Assembly: GCA_016214905.1 (NCBI GenBank)
Contig: JACRMQ010000007.1
Span: forward strand, 186,001 to 250,000
Source of the DNA: Ignavibacteriales bacterium
GTDB taxonomy: Bacteria; Bacteroidota; Ignavibacteria; UBA10030; SZUA-254
DNA: 64,000 nt
Direction of reading: 5' to 3'
The notes beneath the pieces were generated by a model. The model had not been told where the DNA came from, ran no database searches, and was given only the letters and a program-made list of their open reading frames with translations. Below are positions 1 through 8,914 of the stretch, piece by piece. Both the position numbers and the translations under genes were made by a program. How positions within the stretch are numbered: the stretch's first letter is position 1; every line of letters starts with the position of its first letter.

Positions 1-1
1 C

Positions 2-958
2 GCTTTCGCCGGTGTATACAGCGGATTCGATCATTATTGGTTGGTAACTATATTTATTGTCTTTACTGCGTTCGGCGGTTCATTTATAAAACCTTCGGTT
101 CTTGGAACTGTTGCGGTAACTTCAACAGAAGAAACCAAGTCTTTAGGGTATGCGGTTTATTATTGGCTCGTGAATGCCGGCGCCATGATTGGACCTACAA
201 TTGCTTATTTCGTCAGAGATAGTTTTGGAAATGAATTTGTTTATATGGTTTCCGCGGTAAGTTGTTTGGCGATGATGTTTGTCAATATGATCTTGTACAA
301 AGAGGTCAAGAGTAAAAAAACAGAAGTGGTAGAATCGCTTGGTAAAAAATTTGCCAATCTCTTTGTGGTGCTCGCCAATTTTAAATTTATGATTTTACTT
401 TTAATATACTCTCTTTATTGGATTATCTTCTGGCAGGAATTTATCATCATCCCGTACTACATAACCGATTTCATCAGCGCGACCGCTCCATACGAAATTA
501 TACAATCGTGGGCCGGCGCGGGTGCAATTATATTGTTGCAGATTCCGGTCAACCGATTCACAAAAAATCTTCCCACAAGAAAAGCGCTGCTCGTTGGATT
601 TGCCATGTCGAGTTTGATGTGGATTATAATAGGTATTTTTCCGAGTATTCCGACAATTGCGGCAGGGATTGTTGCTTTCTCGATCGGAGAGATGATACAG
701 GCGCCGCGATATTACGAATATATTTCCGAAATCGCTCCTCCGGGACAACAAGGATTGTTTCAGGGTTATGCATTTCTGCCGATCGCAATTGCCCGCTTCG
801 TTGGCGACCCCATCGGCGGTTGGTTATATCAAAACTCAAAAGCATCCGGCAACATGAACCTTGTATGGGTTGGACTCATCGGAATCGGCGTGCTCGCAAC
901 TGTCTTGATGGCAATATATAATAAAGTTGTAACCGTGCAGGAAGCAAAACAAGCGTAA
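2..958 (+). CDS. MFS transporter, C-terminal portion (5' truncated by window)
   Basis: The frame is open from base 2, so the gene starts before the window and about 318 residues are visible. They hold alternating hydrophobic segments and short charged loops, with a basic cytoplasmic stretch (residues near KSKKTEVVESLGKKF) between the two six-helix halves, as in major facilitator superfamily carriers. The segment around NAGAMIGPTIAY is typical of an MFS helix. It is an inner-membrane secondary transporter; the substrate cannot be told from what is visible. An Nramp-type transporter gene follows 42 bp downstream on the same strand. Family call is fairly secure, substrate unknown. Confidence 0.75.
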   Translation, partial: AFAGVYSGFDHYWLVTIFIVFTAFGGSFIKPSVLGTVAVTSTEETKSLGYAVYYWLVNAGAMIGPTIAYFVRDSFGNEFVYMVSAVSCLAMMFVNMILYKEVKSKKTEVVESLGKKFANLFVVLANFKFMILLLIYSLYWIIFWQEFIIIPYYITDFISATAPYEIIQSWAGAGAIILLQIPVNRFTKNLPTRKALLVGFAMSSLMWIIIGIFPSIPTIAAGIVAFSIGEMIQAPRYYEYISEIAPPGQQGLFQGYAFLPIAIARFVGDPIGGWLYQNSKASGNMNLVWVGLIGIGVLATVLMAIYNKVVTVQEAKQA

Positions 959-1000
959 ACAATTCACGAACTCATTGAACGTTTCAGATGTTATTATTGT

Positions 1001-2863
1001 ATGAATAATAAAAACCAGAAGTCTGAATCACTCTCTGAGGTTCATCGCTCGGTTTCAATCCCGAAAAATGCAGGAACACTTAAACGTTTCTTAGCATTCA
1101 TCGGTCCCGCATATCTGGTAAGCGTGGGATACATGGATCCGGGTAATTGGGCAACCGATCTTGAAGGCGGCGCACGGTTTGGTTACTCTTTGATATGGGT
1201 TTTGCTGATGTCGAATCTGATTGCCGTTTTATTGCAAACACTTTCGGCCAGATTAGGAATTGTTACAGGAAGAGATCTTGCGCAGGCGTGCCGCGAGAAT
1301 TATCCGAAACCGGTCGCTTTCATCTTATGGGTGTTGTGCGAGATCGCGATTGCCGCCTGCGATCTTGCCGAAGTTCTTGGCACGGCTATCGGTTTGAATC
1401 TCTTATTGAATGTTCCGCTCCTGTATGGTGTTATCATCACCGGATTTGACACTATTTTATTTCTTGTCATTCAAAATTTCGGAATCAGAAAAGTTGAAGC
1501 GTTTATTGTTATGCTGATTTCAACTATCGGATTGTGTTTCGGTATTGAAATATTTTTAGCAGAGCCGGTGTGGGGAGAAGTTGCTAAAGGGTTTGTTCCC
1601 CACTTGACTTCAGAGAGTTTATATGTCGCAATCGGAATACTGGGTGCAACAGTGATGCCGCATAATTTATATCTTCATTCTGCGCTCGTTCAAACGCGCG
1701 CCGTATGCGAAACCGATGAATGTAAAAAGCAGGCATGCCGGTGGAATCTACTCGATACATCAATCGCGCTCAATGCCGCGTTCTTTGTGAATGCTGCAAT
1801 TCTTATTGTTGCCGCTTCGGTTTTCTACAAAAACGGAATTGTTGTAACAGAAATCCAGCAAGCCCATCATTTGCTTACACCGTTGCTCGGAACAACAATT
1901 GCCAGTACCCTTTTTGCGCTTGCTCTTCTTTCTGCCGGACAAAGCTCAACACTTACCGGTACACTCGCGGGACAAATTGTAATGGAAGGATTTTTGCAAT
2001 TCAAAATGCGTCCTGTAATCCGCCGGCTTATTACACGGATACTTGCAATTGTTCCGGCTGTAATTGTGCTAACAGTTAAAGGTGATGAGGGATCGTACGG
2101 ACTTCTTATTCTCAGTCAGGTTATTCTGAGTTTACAACTTCCGTTCGCCGTTGTTCCGCTGATTCATTTTACAAGCGATAAAGTAAAGATGAAACAATTC
2201 GCAAACAAGAAATGGGTTTTAATTCTTGCCTGGACCGCGGCGGTAGTCATTATAGCACTTAATGCGCGGTTGGTCTATGGTGTTTTATCGGGATGGATTG
2301 AAACGGCGGGAAGTAATGCGATTTGGATTTGGATTACGGTCATACCCATTATTATCGGCTGTGCCGGTTTACTTTTGTATATAACGTTTCCGAAATTATG
2401 GAGAAAAAGGAGAGAGGTTGCCATGCCAATTCCATCGCTTTCACTTTCACATCAAACATACAATAAAATTGGCGTTGCTTTAGATTTCGGAGGAATGGAA
2501 GAAACGGTGCTCTCTCACGCGCAATCTATTGCGCAGCATCATAACGCCGCTATTTATCTTTTCCATGTTGTTGAAGGAGTAAGTGGACAACTTTTTGGGA
2601 AAGAAGCATTTGACGATGAAGCGCGAAGCGACAAAGAACATATTGAAAATATTTCAGAACAACTGAGAACATTCGGTTTTGAAGTTCACACTCATCTTGG
2701 ATTCGGTAACGTTCCTAAACAACTCGTCAAGCTTGCGAACGAAACACAAATCGATTTACTCATTATGGGCGGTCACCGCCACAGCGGTTTGAAAGATTTA
2801 ATCTTCGGAACAACCGTTCCCAAAGTCAGACACGAATTGAAGATACCGGTTTTGGTAGTTTAG
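1001..2863 (+). CDS. Nramp/MntH-type divalent metal transporter fused to a universal stress protein domain
   Basis: The protein has 620 residues, about 150-200 more than a plain MntH. Residues about 30-470 form the Nramp core: DPGN at 46-49 in the first helix and MPHN near residue 222 in the sixth, the two metal-binding motifs of the family. It should be a proton-coupled Mn2+/Fe2+ importer of the inner membrane. From about residue 485 a cytoplasmic UspA-type domain begins (YNKIGVALDFGG) and ends in MGGHRHSGLKDLIFGTT, close to the Usp nucleotide-binding loop but with Arg where the third position is normally Gly. The fusion suggests regulation of metal uptake by a nucleotide or stress signal, which is inference. 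Start ATG at 1001. Confidence 0.9.
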   Translation: MNNKNQKSESLSEVHRSVSIPKNAGTLKRFLAFIGPAYLVSVGYMDPGNWATDLEGGARFGYSLIWVLLMSNLIAVLLQTLSARLGIVTGRDLAQACRENYPKPVAFILWVLCEIAIAACDLAEVLGTAIGLNLLLNVPLLYGVIITGFDTILFLVIQNFGIRKVEAFIVMLISTIGLCFGIEIFLAEPVWGEVAKGFVPHLTSESLYVAIGILGATVMPHNLYLHSALVQTRAVCETDECKKQACRWNLLDTSIALNAAFFVNAAILIVAASVFYKNGIVVTEIQQAHHLLTPLLGTTIASTLFALALLSAGQSSTLTGTLAGQIVMEGFLQFKMRPVIRRLITRILAIVPAVIVLTVKGDEGSYGLLILSQVILSLQLPFAVVPLIHFTSDKVKMKQFANKKWVLILAWTAAVVIIALNARLVYGVLSGWIETAGSNAIWIWITVIPIIIGCAGLLLYITFPKLWRKRREVAMPIPSLSLSHQTYNKIGVALDFGGMEETVLSHAQSIAQHHNAAIYLFHVVEGVSGQLFGKEAFDDEARSDKEHIENISEQLRTFGFEVHTHLGFGNVPKQLVKLANETQIDLLIMGGHRHSGLKDLIFGTTVPKVRHELKIPVLVV

Positions 2864-2893
2864 AGCTCACGCTTATCGCTGGCAACTACGCTG

Positions 2894-4453
2894 CTACTCG
2901 CTTGCTCTTCCTTCGCTTAATGTTTTCTCGTAATTATCCTTGAAACGTTTCACTCCGTTGAATATTGCCTCGCCTAAGCGCTGCTGTCCTTTTGCGCTCT
3001 TCAATATTTTTTCATCATGCTTATTGGAAAGATATCCAGTTTCTACAAGAACATTCGGCATCGATGCGCCAACCAAAACGTAAAACCCAGCTTGCTTCAC
3101 TCCGTTGTTCGGCAAATCGAGGTGTTTCCCCATTTCCTCTGTAAGAATTTCGGCAAATTGCTCACTGTATTTTACGTATGCACTTTGCGCCATCGTCAGA
3201 AGGATATAATTTTCCTCCGTTAATCGCTGGTACCGTTTTTCATATCCTTGCTCTAATTTCACAACCTCATTTTCTTTTTCTGCAATACGGAGAGCATTTT
3301 CCGTTTTGCCCGGTCTGAGAAGATAAATCTCAAATCCCGTTTCCGTACTTTTCTTTCGGGGCATCGAATTGCAGTGAATGCTAATAAACAACTTTCCGCC
3401 GGTTTGATTCGCAATCTGTCCGCGACGGTACAATTCCACGAATGTATCCGTTTTTCTGGTATAAACAACATCAACACCGGGAAGATTTTTTTCAATCAAA
3501 GCGCCCAGCTTTAAAGCAATTGGAAGCGTGATATCTTTTTCCCGCGTTCCGCCTCTGCTTATGGCTCCGGGATCGTCTCCGCCGTGCCCCGCATCTATCA
3601 CAACAACGTCTAATTTCCATTTCTCGCGCTCGCGTTGAAGTTCACGTTCATAATTCCTCGCCAAACGCGCATCTGCCTGTTCGGTTGAGAGAGTTTGAAT
3701 CGCAATCAGTATGTCTGTTCCGTTTTCAGCTACCATCGGCTCGGCACTATTTATCTGTCCCTTTAATCTGATCGTTATTTGAACGGATGTCGGATACTGA
3801 AACGCCAAAATTTGTTTTACGATTCCGGATGTTACGATATTCTTGATTTTATTTATATCGGCTTTTACATTCGCAATGGTGATGTAAAGCCATGTATCGT
3901 TACCAATTTGTTTGGGCCAGCATTCATAGTCGCTTGGTTTGATTTTATTCTCGATTCTAATGAGCAGCCCGTTAGATTTTTCCTCAAATTGAATTCCCGT
4001 AATATCGAAATATGATTTTTGTACCTGCTCGCCGATTATGATTTTATTTTTTTGAAACGCAATTTCTTCAGAGATGGCAATTTTTAAAAGAGGAATAAAA
4101 TATTCTAAAGGTGCAAAAAAAGATCCAGCGGCAAAAATAATATTCACCGGAAGCTGGTGAAGATTGGCGTTTTCTTTATTGTCTACAATCACCACGAATG
4201 AATTTCCGGCGGTTACACGTATTGTTATTTCATTGTTTCTTAGTTCTAACTTTTTTGAATTCTGATTTGTGTAAATCCGCAGATTTAACACATAACCTAG
4301 ATCGTTCAGCGACCCGTATGTGATATCATTTTTGATGAATGAGCCGATTTGAGTATTACGAGATTTGTTTTGGATGTATTCTATCGGAACAGAATTCTGT
4401 GCCGATGCTATGGCTATAAAAACAAAAATCGATAATATAATTTTATTCAACAT
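2894..4453 (-). CDS. N-acetylmuramoyl-L-alanine amidase (Amidase_3)
   Basis: The 519-residue protein has a signal peptide (hydrophobic residues 5-18, then ASAQNS), a beta-rich N-terminal region resembling AMIN/copper-amine-oxidase-like domains that bind the cell wall, and a C-terminal Amidase_3 catalytic domain from about residue 280. The zinc ligands and catalytic residues are visible: IDAGHGGDDPGA, the Glu of REKDI, ISIHCN and the catalytic Glu in LVETGYLSN. It should cleave the amide between MurNAc and the peptide stem in the periplasm, during daughter-cell separation or wall turnover. It ends in an unusual acidic tail (EGRASE). Eight bases separate it from the upstream yajQ stop, so the two are probably co-transcribed. 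Confidence 0.92.
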   Translation of the reverse strand: MLNKIILSIFVFIAIASAQNSVPIEYIQNKSRNTQIGSFIKNDITYGSLNDLGYVLNLRIYTNQNSKKLELRNNEITIRVTAGNSFVVIVDNKENANLHQLPVNIIFAAGSFFAPLEYFIPLLKIAISEEIAFQKNKIIIGEQVQKSYFDITGIQFEEKSNGLLIRIENKIKPSDYECWPKQIGNDTWLYITIANVKADINKIKNIVTSGIVKQILAFQYPTSVQITIRLKGQINSAEPMVAENGTDILIAIQTLSTEQADARLARNYERELQREREKWKLDVVVIDAGHGGDDPGAISRGGTREKDITLPIALKLGALIEKNLPGVDVVYTRKTDTFVELYRRGQIANQTGGKLFISIHCNSMPRKKSTETGFEIYLLRPGKTENALRIAEKENEVVKLEQGYEKRYQRLTEENYILLTMAQSAYVKYSEQFAEILTEEMGKHLDLPNNGVKQAGFYVLVGASMPNVLVETGYLSNKHDEKILKSAKGQQRLGEAIFNGVKRFKDNYEKTLSEGRASE

Positions 4454-4460
4454 TTTATCG

Positions 4461-4958
4461 TTATCTGTAATTTACAAACTGAATTGCAAATTTTAAATCT
4501 GCCTGCCAAAGCATGCTCATTATCGACTGCAAATCATCTTTACTCTTTCCGCTTACACGCACCTGATCGTCCATTATCTGCGACTGTACCTTAAGTTTTG
4601 TTTCCTTGATCATCTTGACGATCAACCGGGCGTTATCTTTATCGATGCCGTTTTGCAGTTTAATCGTTTGTTTAACCAAACCGCCTGCCGTCGGCTCAAC
4701 CTGACTGTAAGTCAACGCCTTCAAAGGAATGCTTCGCTTCACAAATTTTGACTGGAGAATATCAACCACCGCCTTCATTCTAAAGTCGTCGTCGGAAATA
4801 AGAGTAATATCGTGCTCTTTTTGATTCAGCTCAATAGATGATTTTGATCCTTTGAAATCGTAACGCTGGATGATCTCTTTCTTTGCCTGATTGATTGCGT
4901 TATCCACTTCCTGCATATCTACTTTTGAAACAATATCGAACGATCTTGTGTCGGCCAT
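4461..4958 (-). CDS. yajQ: YajQ family nucleotide-binding protein
   Basis: From the internal ATG at 4958 the product is 165 residues beginning [14 protein letters not shown], almost the length of E. coli YajQ. An upstream in-frame ATG at 4973 would add five residues, but the family starts at the MA(D/S)-SFD motif. Conserved stretches include [13 protein letters not shown] and [18 protein letters not shown]. YajQ proteins have two ferredoxin-like folds and bind nucleotides; some bind cyclic di-GMP and act with transcription regulators. Cytoplasmic. It lies just upstream of the amidase gene on the minus strand. Confidence 0.93.
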   Translation of the reverse strand: MADTRSFDIVSKVDMQEVDNAINQAKKEIIQRYDFKGSKSSIELNQKEHDITLISDDDFRMKAVVDILQSKFVKRSIPLKALTYSQVEPTAGGLVKQTIKLQNGIDKDNARLIVKMIKETKLKVQSQIMDDQVRVSGKSKDDLQSIMSMLWQADLKFAIQFVNYR

Positions 4959-5173
4959 GGTTAAGTCTTTCAAAAAATAAGAATAATATCAGATTGAAAA
5001 AAACGATTTTAATAAAATCGAAATCAATTTCAATCTCGGAAAACTTGTCAAAGCATCGAACCGGTTGTGAATTTCCTGCCCGGTATTTTTATTTTTTGTT
5101 ATGATGATAACGGATAATGGATGTTTCATTTTGGTTGTTAGTTATTAGTTTTTGGTCATTGGTTAAATGCCGT

Positions 5174-6316
5174 CTATTTTAGACTCTCTTTAATTATTAT
5201 ATTTCGTTTCTTTAATTCTTCTATTAAAGGTTGAACGGGCACACATTGTTCCGGTGGCAAAACACCACGATCTTTGATTGTTCCATTGACGATCATCTGA
5301 GCAATAATTGATGTCGGGAACGAAGTTGTGCGCATCATCGAGGAAATTTTCGTTTTCTCATCGAAGTAATCGATCATTTCATATGTTAATGTTCTTTGTT
5401 CTTTGTTCTTTGTTCCTTGTATCCAGACACGCATCAAAATTAAATCATGTCCGCTTGATGGAAGTTTCTTCTTCAATAATTCCTGAAATAATTCCCGCGC
5501 AGTTTTTACCGAGTTACCAACCATCAGCGGCTCGGAACTTGCGAAGCCAAGATCAAGCAAGGTTTTAAACTTTTCGCAATGTCCTTTATACCTGATTGTT
5601 TTATAATCGAGCGTTTTAACTTTACCGTTGAACATGTTTGTTAAAGTAGAAATACCGCCCGAAGTGTTAAATGCCTGGACTTTGCCAAATGGCTGCGGAA
5701 ATTCAATCTCCTCCAGATCATCCATTGAAGAAACTTTTTGTGGTTTACCATTCCGAATCACTTCCGCCGGTTCAAGGTATTCGTTGATTAATCCTTCAAC
5801 AGAAAAAACAATCTGGTAGTTTAACGGAGGAACGGGATGTTGCGGCAAACCGCCGACACGAAGATGAATTTCGTCGACCGCATCAAAATATTTCGCACCG
5901 CCTGCGCCAAGTATGGCGGCAAGTCCGGGAGCGAGACCACAATTTGGAATTATCAAAACCCCCGCTGCTTTTGCTTTCTCGTGCAAGTCCATTTGTCTGT
6001 AAACAACATCCATGTTGCCGCCGAGATCGCAGAAATGTTTTCCGGTTTCAATAGCTGCTTTCGTTAACAACAGGTTATGGTTGTAAGATGTCGCCCCGCA
6101 AACAACATCGACTTGCTCCATTACATAAACAACATCGTCGTGGGAATTTACATCGAGCTTAACCGGCGTTACATTTGCTCCAATTGTTTTTGCCGCGCTC
6201 TCGGCTCTGTCGAAATCGATATCGGCAAGATATACTTTCTCGACTCCGCTTGAATGAGCGAGGTCATAAGCCAACGCGCTTCCCATCATTCCCGCGCCAA
6301 TCACCAATGCTTTCAT
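5174..6316 (-). CDS. Saccharopine dehydrogenase family protein
   Basis: The 380-residue protein opens with a Rossmann nucleotide-binding motif (VIGAGMMGSALAYDL) and an acidic residue at the end of strand two (ADIDFDRA), which favours NAD(H). CGLAPGLAAILGAGG and the following region match the saccharopine dehydrogenase-like C-terminal domain. Members act in lysine metabolism through saccharopine or in related imine reductions; the exact substrate is uncertain. Residues around IQGTKNKEQRTLTYEM are encoded by a run of four heptanucleotides (5392-5419), which looks like a simple-repeat expansion within the gene. No operon partner is evident; the next gene upstream is 65 bp away. Confidence 0.85.
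   Translation of the reverse strand: MKALVIGAGMMGSALAYDLAHSSGVEKVYLADIDFDRAESAAKTIGANVTPVKLDVNSHDDVVYVMEQVDVVCGATSYNHNLLLTKAAIETGKHFCDLGGNMDVVYRQMDLHEKAKAAGVLIIPNCGLAPGLAAILGAGGAKYFDAVDEIHLRVGGLPQHPVPPLNYQIVFSVEGLINEYLEPAEVIRNGKPQKVSSMDDLEEIEFPQPFGKVQAFNTSGGISTLTNMFNGKVKTLDYKTIRYKGHCEKFKTLLDLGFASSEPLMVGNSVKTARELFQELLKKKLPSSGHDLILMRVWIQGTKNKEQRTLTYEMIDYFDEKTKISSMMRTTSFPTSIIAQMIVNGTIKDRGVLPPEQCVPVQPLIEELKKRNIIIKESLK
5392..5419. repeat. Heptanucleotide tandem repeat (4 units) inside a coding sequence
   Basis: Three perfect copies of TTCTTTG and one TTCCTTG lie head to tail within the saccharopine dehydrogenase gene. On the coding strand they specify the basic loop NKEQRT. The 28-bp length is not a multiple of three, so neighbouring bases must have compensated. 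Confidence 0.85.
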
Positions 6317-6352
6317 ATAAATCTATTGGTTGTGAGTGGTGAGTTTCTATAT

Positions 6353-6380
6353 TTCATCCTTCGTCCTTCATCATTCATCC
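6353..6380. repeat. Heptanucleotide tandem repeat (4 units), intergenic
   Basis: Four consecutive 7-bp units (TTCATCC, TTCGTCC, TTCATCA, TTCATCC) fill most of the short gap between the glycosylase stop and the saccharopine dehydrogenase start. The length, 28 bp, equals that of the coding-sequence repeat about 1 kb away. Confidence 0.8.
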
Positions 6381-6381
6381 T

Positions 6382-7020
6382 TTATTTAAGTATTTGTCCC
6401 GTTTCCATGCACCAAAACAGTAAATCCAATTCATCCATTGGAATATGGATCCGTTTAGAAAACTTCCGAAATTTTTCCTCGATTTGCAAATAATTCTTCG
6501 GCGTCAAAGTTTTGGGCAATTCATGAATAACCCCAAGTTTGAGAAGATTTCTGAGAATATGACGGTCAAGTATCGCCAAATTACGATGACCGATATTTCG
6601 CAGAAAATGCGACGCTTCTTTCCATCCCAAACCTTTCACATTCTTTACTAACCACAATCGTAACTCTTCACTCGAATTGTTTTCCGAAATTTGTGTAGAG
6701 ATTGCCGGGAATTGTTCTTTAACCGCAATTAAGTATCTAGATTTATTTTTATGAAAACGGATGTAGCAATCTGTTCTCCGCAGGATCGGCTCGGGATAGA
6801 TATCTTTCGATTTGAATTTGTTTGACTTCAAAAGTGAAATTACCTTGTCGGCGTTTACCGCGCTAGACTGTGGAGTAAGCAAACAATAGGCAAACTCATA
6901 GAAATATTCCGACTTCGGCACAACAGAAAAATCATTTAATCGTTTTCGGATATCAGATTTCAGATTTCGATAATTCGATTTGAGTTCCGATAGTTTAAGA
7001 GGGGGAATATTTTTTTTCAT
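6382..7020 (-). CDS. N-glycosylase/DNA lyase, Ogg2-like (8-oxoguanine repair)
   Basis: The 212-residue protein fits the endonuclease III/Ogg superfamily, specifically the short archaeal-type Ogg2 group. It has a helix-hairpin-helix (VKGLGWKEASHFLRNIG) carrying the catalytic Lys, followed by the catalytic Asp in LAILDRHIL. No iron-sulfur cysteine cluster is present, unlike Nth. It ends in Lys (ETGQILK); a C-terminal lysine contacts 8-oxoguanine in characterised Ogg2 enzymes. It should excise 8-oxoguanine from DNA and nick the abasic site. It overlaps the upstream Nudix gene by four bases (ATGA), so the two are translationally coupled and form an oxidised-guanine defence pair. Confidence 0.88.
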   Translation of the reverse strand: MKKNIPPLKLSELKSNYRNLKSDIRKRLNDFSVVPKSEYFYEFAYCLLTPQSSAVNADKVISLLKSNKFKSKDIYPEPILRRTDCYIRFHKNKSRYLIAVKEQFPAISTQISENNSSEELRLWLVKNVKGLGWKEASHFLRNIGHRNLAILDRHILRNLLKLGVIHELPKTLTPKNYLQIEEKFRKFSKRIHIPMDELDLLFWCMETGQILK

Positions 7021-7415
7021 GATGGATGCTTAATATGACTTAACTTTTCAATCACGTTTTTGTTTCCCTCCAGTATATCATAATCTGATAGTTCGGAAAT
7101 TGGAACCCACCCGTAAGATTCAAAAACATTATTAATGATCTCACCTGAATATGATGTTACTATGTAATAAAAGAGATTGAACGTTCCACTATCGCTGTAA
7201 GCATATTCTTGGCGGTGATACAATTGCCCGACAACCGCGTCAATTCCTAATTCTTCTTTTAGTTCTCGGTATAAACATTCTTCCATAGTTTCGCCTGCGA
7301 TGACTTTTCCGCCGGGGAATTCCCACTTAAGCGAATAAGGCATATGCGGTTTGCGCTGACAAAGAAGTATCTCTGAGTTATTTCTGATAATAATACCAAC
7401 TGCCACTTTAATCAT
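7017..7415 (-). CDS. Nudix hydrolase, MutT-like (8-oxo-dGTP diphosphatase candidate)
   Basis: The 132-residue protein carries a complete Nudix box beginning GGKVIAGETMEECLYRELKE and closing EELGI, with the metal-binding REXXEE core. The overall size and the motif WEFPGGK match MutT, which hydrolyses 8-oxo-dGTP so that it is not incorporated into DNA. The family has many substrates, so the assignment rests partly on context: the gene overlaps the start of an 8-oxoguanine glycosylase gene by four bases. Cytoplasmic. The promoter probably lies in the 120-bp AT-rich gap shared with the divergent GIY-YIG gene. Confidence 0.88.
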   Translation of the reverse strand: MIKVAVGIIIRNNSEILLCQRKPHMPYSLKWEFPGGKVIAGETMEECLYRELKEELGIDAVVGQLYHRQEYAYSDSGTFNLFYYIVTSYSGEIINNVFESYGWVPISELSDYDILEGNKNVIEKLSHIKHPS

Positions 7416-7536
7416 AAAAAAAGATACACAAACATGCAGGGAAATACAAAGATTGATTAAATAAAAAATTATTGTTAAGTTTCTTCACGCTCAATCAATA
7501 TATTTATACAATGCCCATAAAAATGAAAACGACACA

Positions 7537-7905
7537 ATGAAAACAAGACAAGATATTATAAGAGAATATAAAGACCGTAAAAAACCGGCAGGAATATTTC
7601 AGGTAAAGAATACCGCTAACGGTAAATTTCTTTTAGGAAGCAGTTTAAATCTTGAAGGTCCGTTAAACAGTCACAAGTTCATGCTTACCATTGGGAGTCA
7701 TCGTAATGAAGCGTTACAGAAAGATTGGAATGAATTTGGCGGAGATAAATTTGTTTTTGAAATACTTGAGGTAGTTAAAGTAAAAGACGATCCGGATTTC
7801 AGTATTGCAGATGAACTTACATTGCTCGAGCAAATCTGGATCGAGAAGCTTCAACCATTCGGAGAACGCGGATATAATAACGAACCAAAAATCCGCCAGG
7901 CTTGA
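7537..7905 (+). CDS. GIY-YIG domain protein, probably catalytically altered
   Basis: The 122-residue protein has a degenerate GIY motif (AGIFQVKN), a degenerate YIG motif (KFLLGSSLNL) and the later KDWNEFGGDKFVFEILE and LLEQIWIEKL stretches typical of small GIY-YIG proteins. The segment after the YIG motif normally carries a catalytic Arg (usually KKRW); here it reads EGPLNSHK, so nuclease activity is doubtful. The Glu of the LLEQ helix is kept. Function unknown; members range from repair nucleases to inactive relatives. Single gene with its stop codon inside a downstream hairpin. Confidence 0.75.
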   Translation: MKTRQDIIREYKDRKKPAGIFQVKNTANGKFLLGSSLNLEGPLNSHKFMLTIGSHRNEALQKDWNEFGGDKFVFEILEVVKVKDDPDFSIADELTLLEQIWIEKLQPFGERGYNNEPKIRQA

Positions 7906-7929
7906 CTTAACAATGTATTATCAAGCCTG
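7897..7929 (+). terminator. Hairpin overlapping the GIY-YIG stop codon
   Basis: Arms CAGGCTTGA and TCAAGCCTG pair perfectly over nine bases with a 15-nt loop. The left arm includes the last codons and the TGA stop. A loosely T-rich stretch follows, so it may act as a terminator; it could also just protect the 3' end. Confidence 0.55.
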
Positions 7930-8052
7930 AAGCCTCTTTGTTTTCCCACCCACATCCAACATCAAAGATCTCATATCGTAATTAAATTTTTCTGTTGGAT
8001 TTATTTTCCAGAATCGTTACATTTAATTCCACAAAAGTTTTGAAAGAAATTC

Positions 8053-8910
8053 ATGGCTCACGTAACAAATCCTCAAGCTGAAGAAATATTAGACAAAGAA
8101 TTCAAATGCCTTAACGCCGGCTTTGTGCGGCTGGTAGATTATATGGGGGGCGACGAATCGATTGTTCAAGCCGCCCGTGTATCGTACGGCAAAGGAACAA
8201 AGAGTGTTAACGAGGATAGAATTCTTCTTCGGTATCTGATGCGCCATATGCATACAACGCCGTTTGAAATGGTAGAATTAAAATTTCACGTAAAGCTGCC
8301 GATTTTTGTCGCGCGGCAATGGATCCGCCACCGCACGGCAAATGTGAATGAACTTTCAGGACGTTATTCTATCATGAAAGATGAGTTCTACATTCCTTCT
8401 GCCGATACCGTAAAGAAACAAAGTGTAAACAACAAACAGGGGCGGTCCGACGAAGAAATCTCACCCGAGCTGCAACAAAAGATTTTGAATATTCTCCTCC
8501 AAGATCAACAAACTTCATATAATCATTATGAAGAATTATTAAGCGATAACATTGCTCGCGAGCTGGCACGCGTTAATCTGCCTCTTTCGCTATATACAGA
8601 ATGGTACTGGAAAATTGATCTGCACAACCTTTTGCATTTTCTTCATTTGCGTATGGATAAACATGCTCAATTTGAAATCCGTATATACGCCGAAACGATA
8701 GGTGAGATTGTGAGGTATGTCGCTCCAATGGCATGGGAAGCATTTGAAGATTATGTTTTCTACGGCGAACGATTTTCAAGAGCAGAACTAAAAGCTATTG
8801 CTGAAAATCTTGATATTCAGAAGATCACGAAAGAATATTTAGAAAAGTATAATCTAAAAGGTTTAGAGGCAGATGAGTTTTTAGAGAAGCTCAAGAAATT
8901 GAAGATGTAG
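8053..8910 (+). CDS. thyX: FAD-dependent thymidylate synthase ThyX
   Basis: The 285-residue protein contains the ThyX signature RQWIRHRTANVNELSGRYS (near residues 88-106; the family motif is RHRX7S) plus RMDKHAQFEIRIYAE, a conserved substrate-binding region. It makes dTMP from dUMP using methylenetetrahydrofolate and reduced flavin, replacing ThyA. The length is slightly greater than the 220-250 residues of many ThyX proteins, the extra being at the C-terminus (KYNLKGLEADEFLEKLKKLKM), which looks helical. It stands alone on the plus strand. Confidence 0.97.
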   Translation: MAHVTNPQAEEILDKEFKCLNAGFVRLVDYMGGDESIVQAARVSYGKGTKSVNEDRILLRYLMRHMHTTPFEMVELKFHVKLPIFVARQWIRHRTANVNELSGRYSIMKDEFYIPSADTVKKQSVNNKQGRSDEEISPELQQKILNILLQDQQTSYNHYEELLSDNIARELARVNLPLSLYTEWYWKIDLHNLLHFLHLRMDKHAQFEIRIYAETIGEIVRYVAPMAWEAFEDYVFYGERFSRAELKAIAENLDIQKITKEYLEKYNLKGLEADEFLEKLKKLKM

Positions 8911-8914
8911 AATC

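Noticed and set aside
418-921. Long alternative frames inside the MFS gene and many other genes
   Set aside because: Shadow frames of well-supported genes with typical out-of-frame composition (rich in Arg, Ser, Cys).
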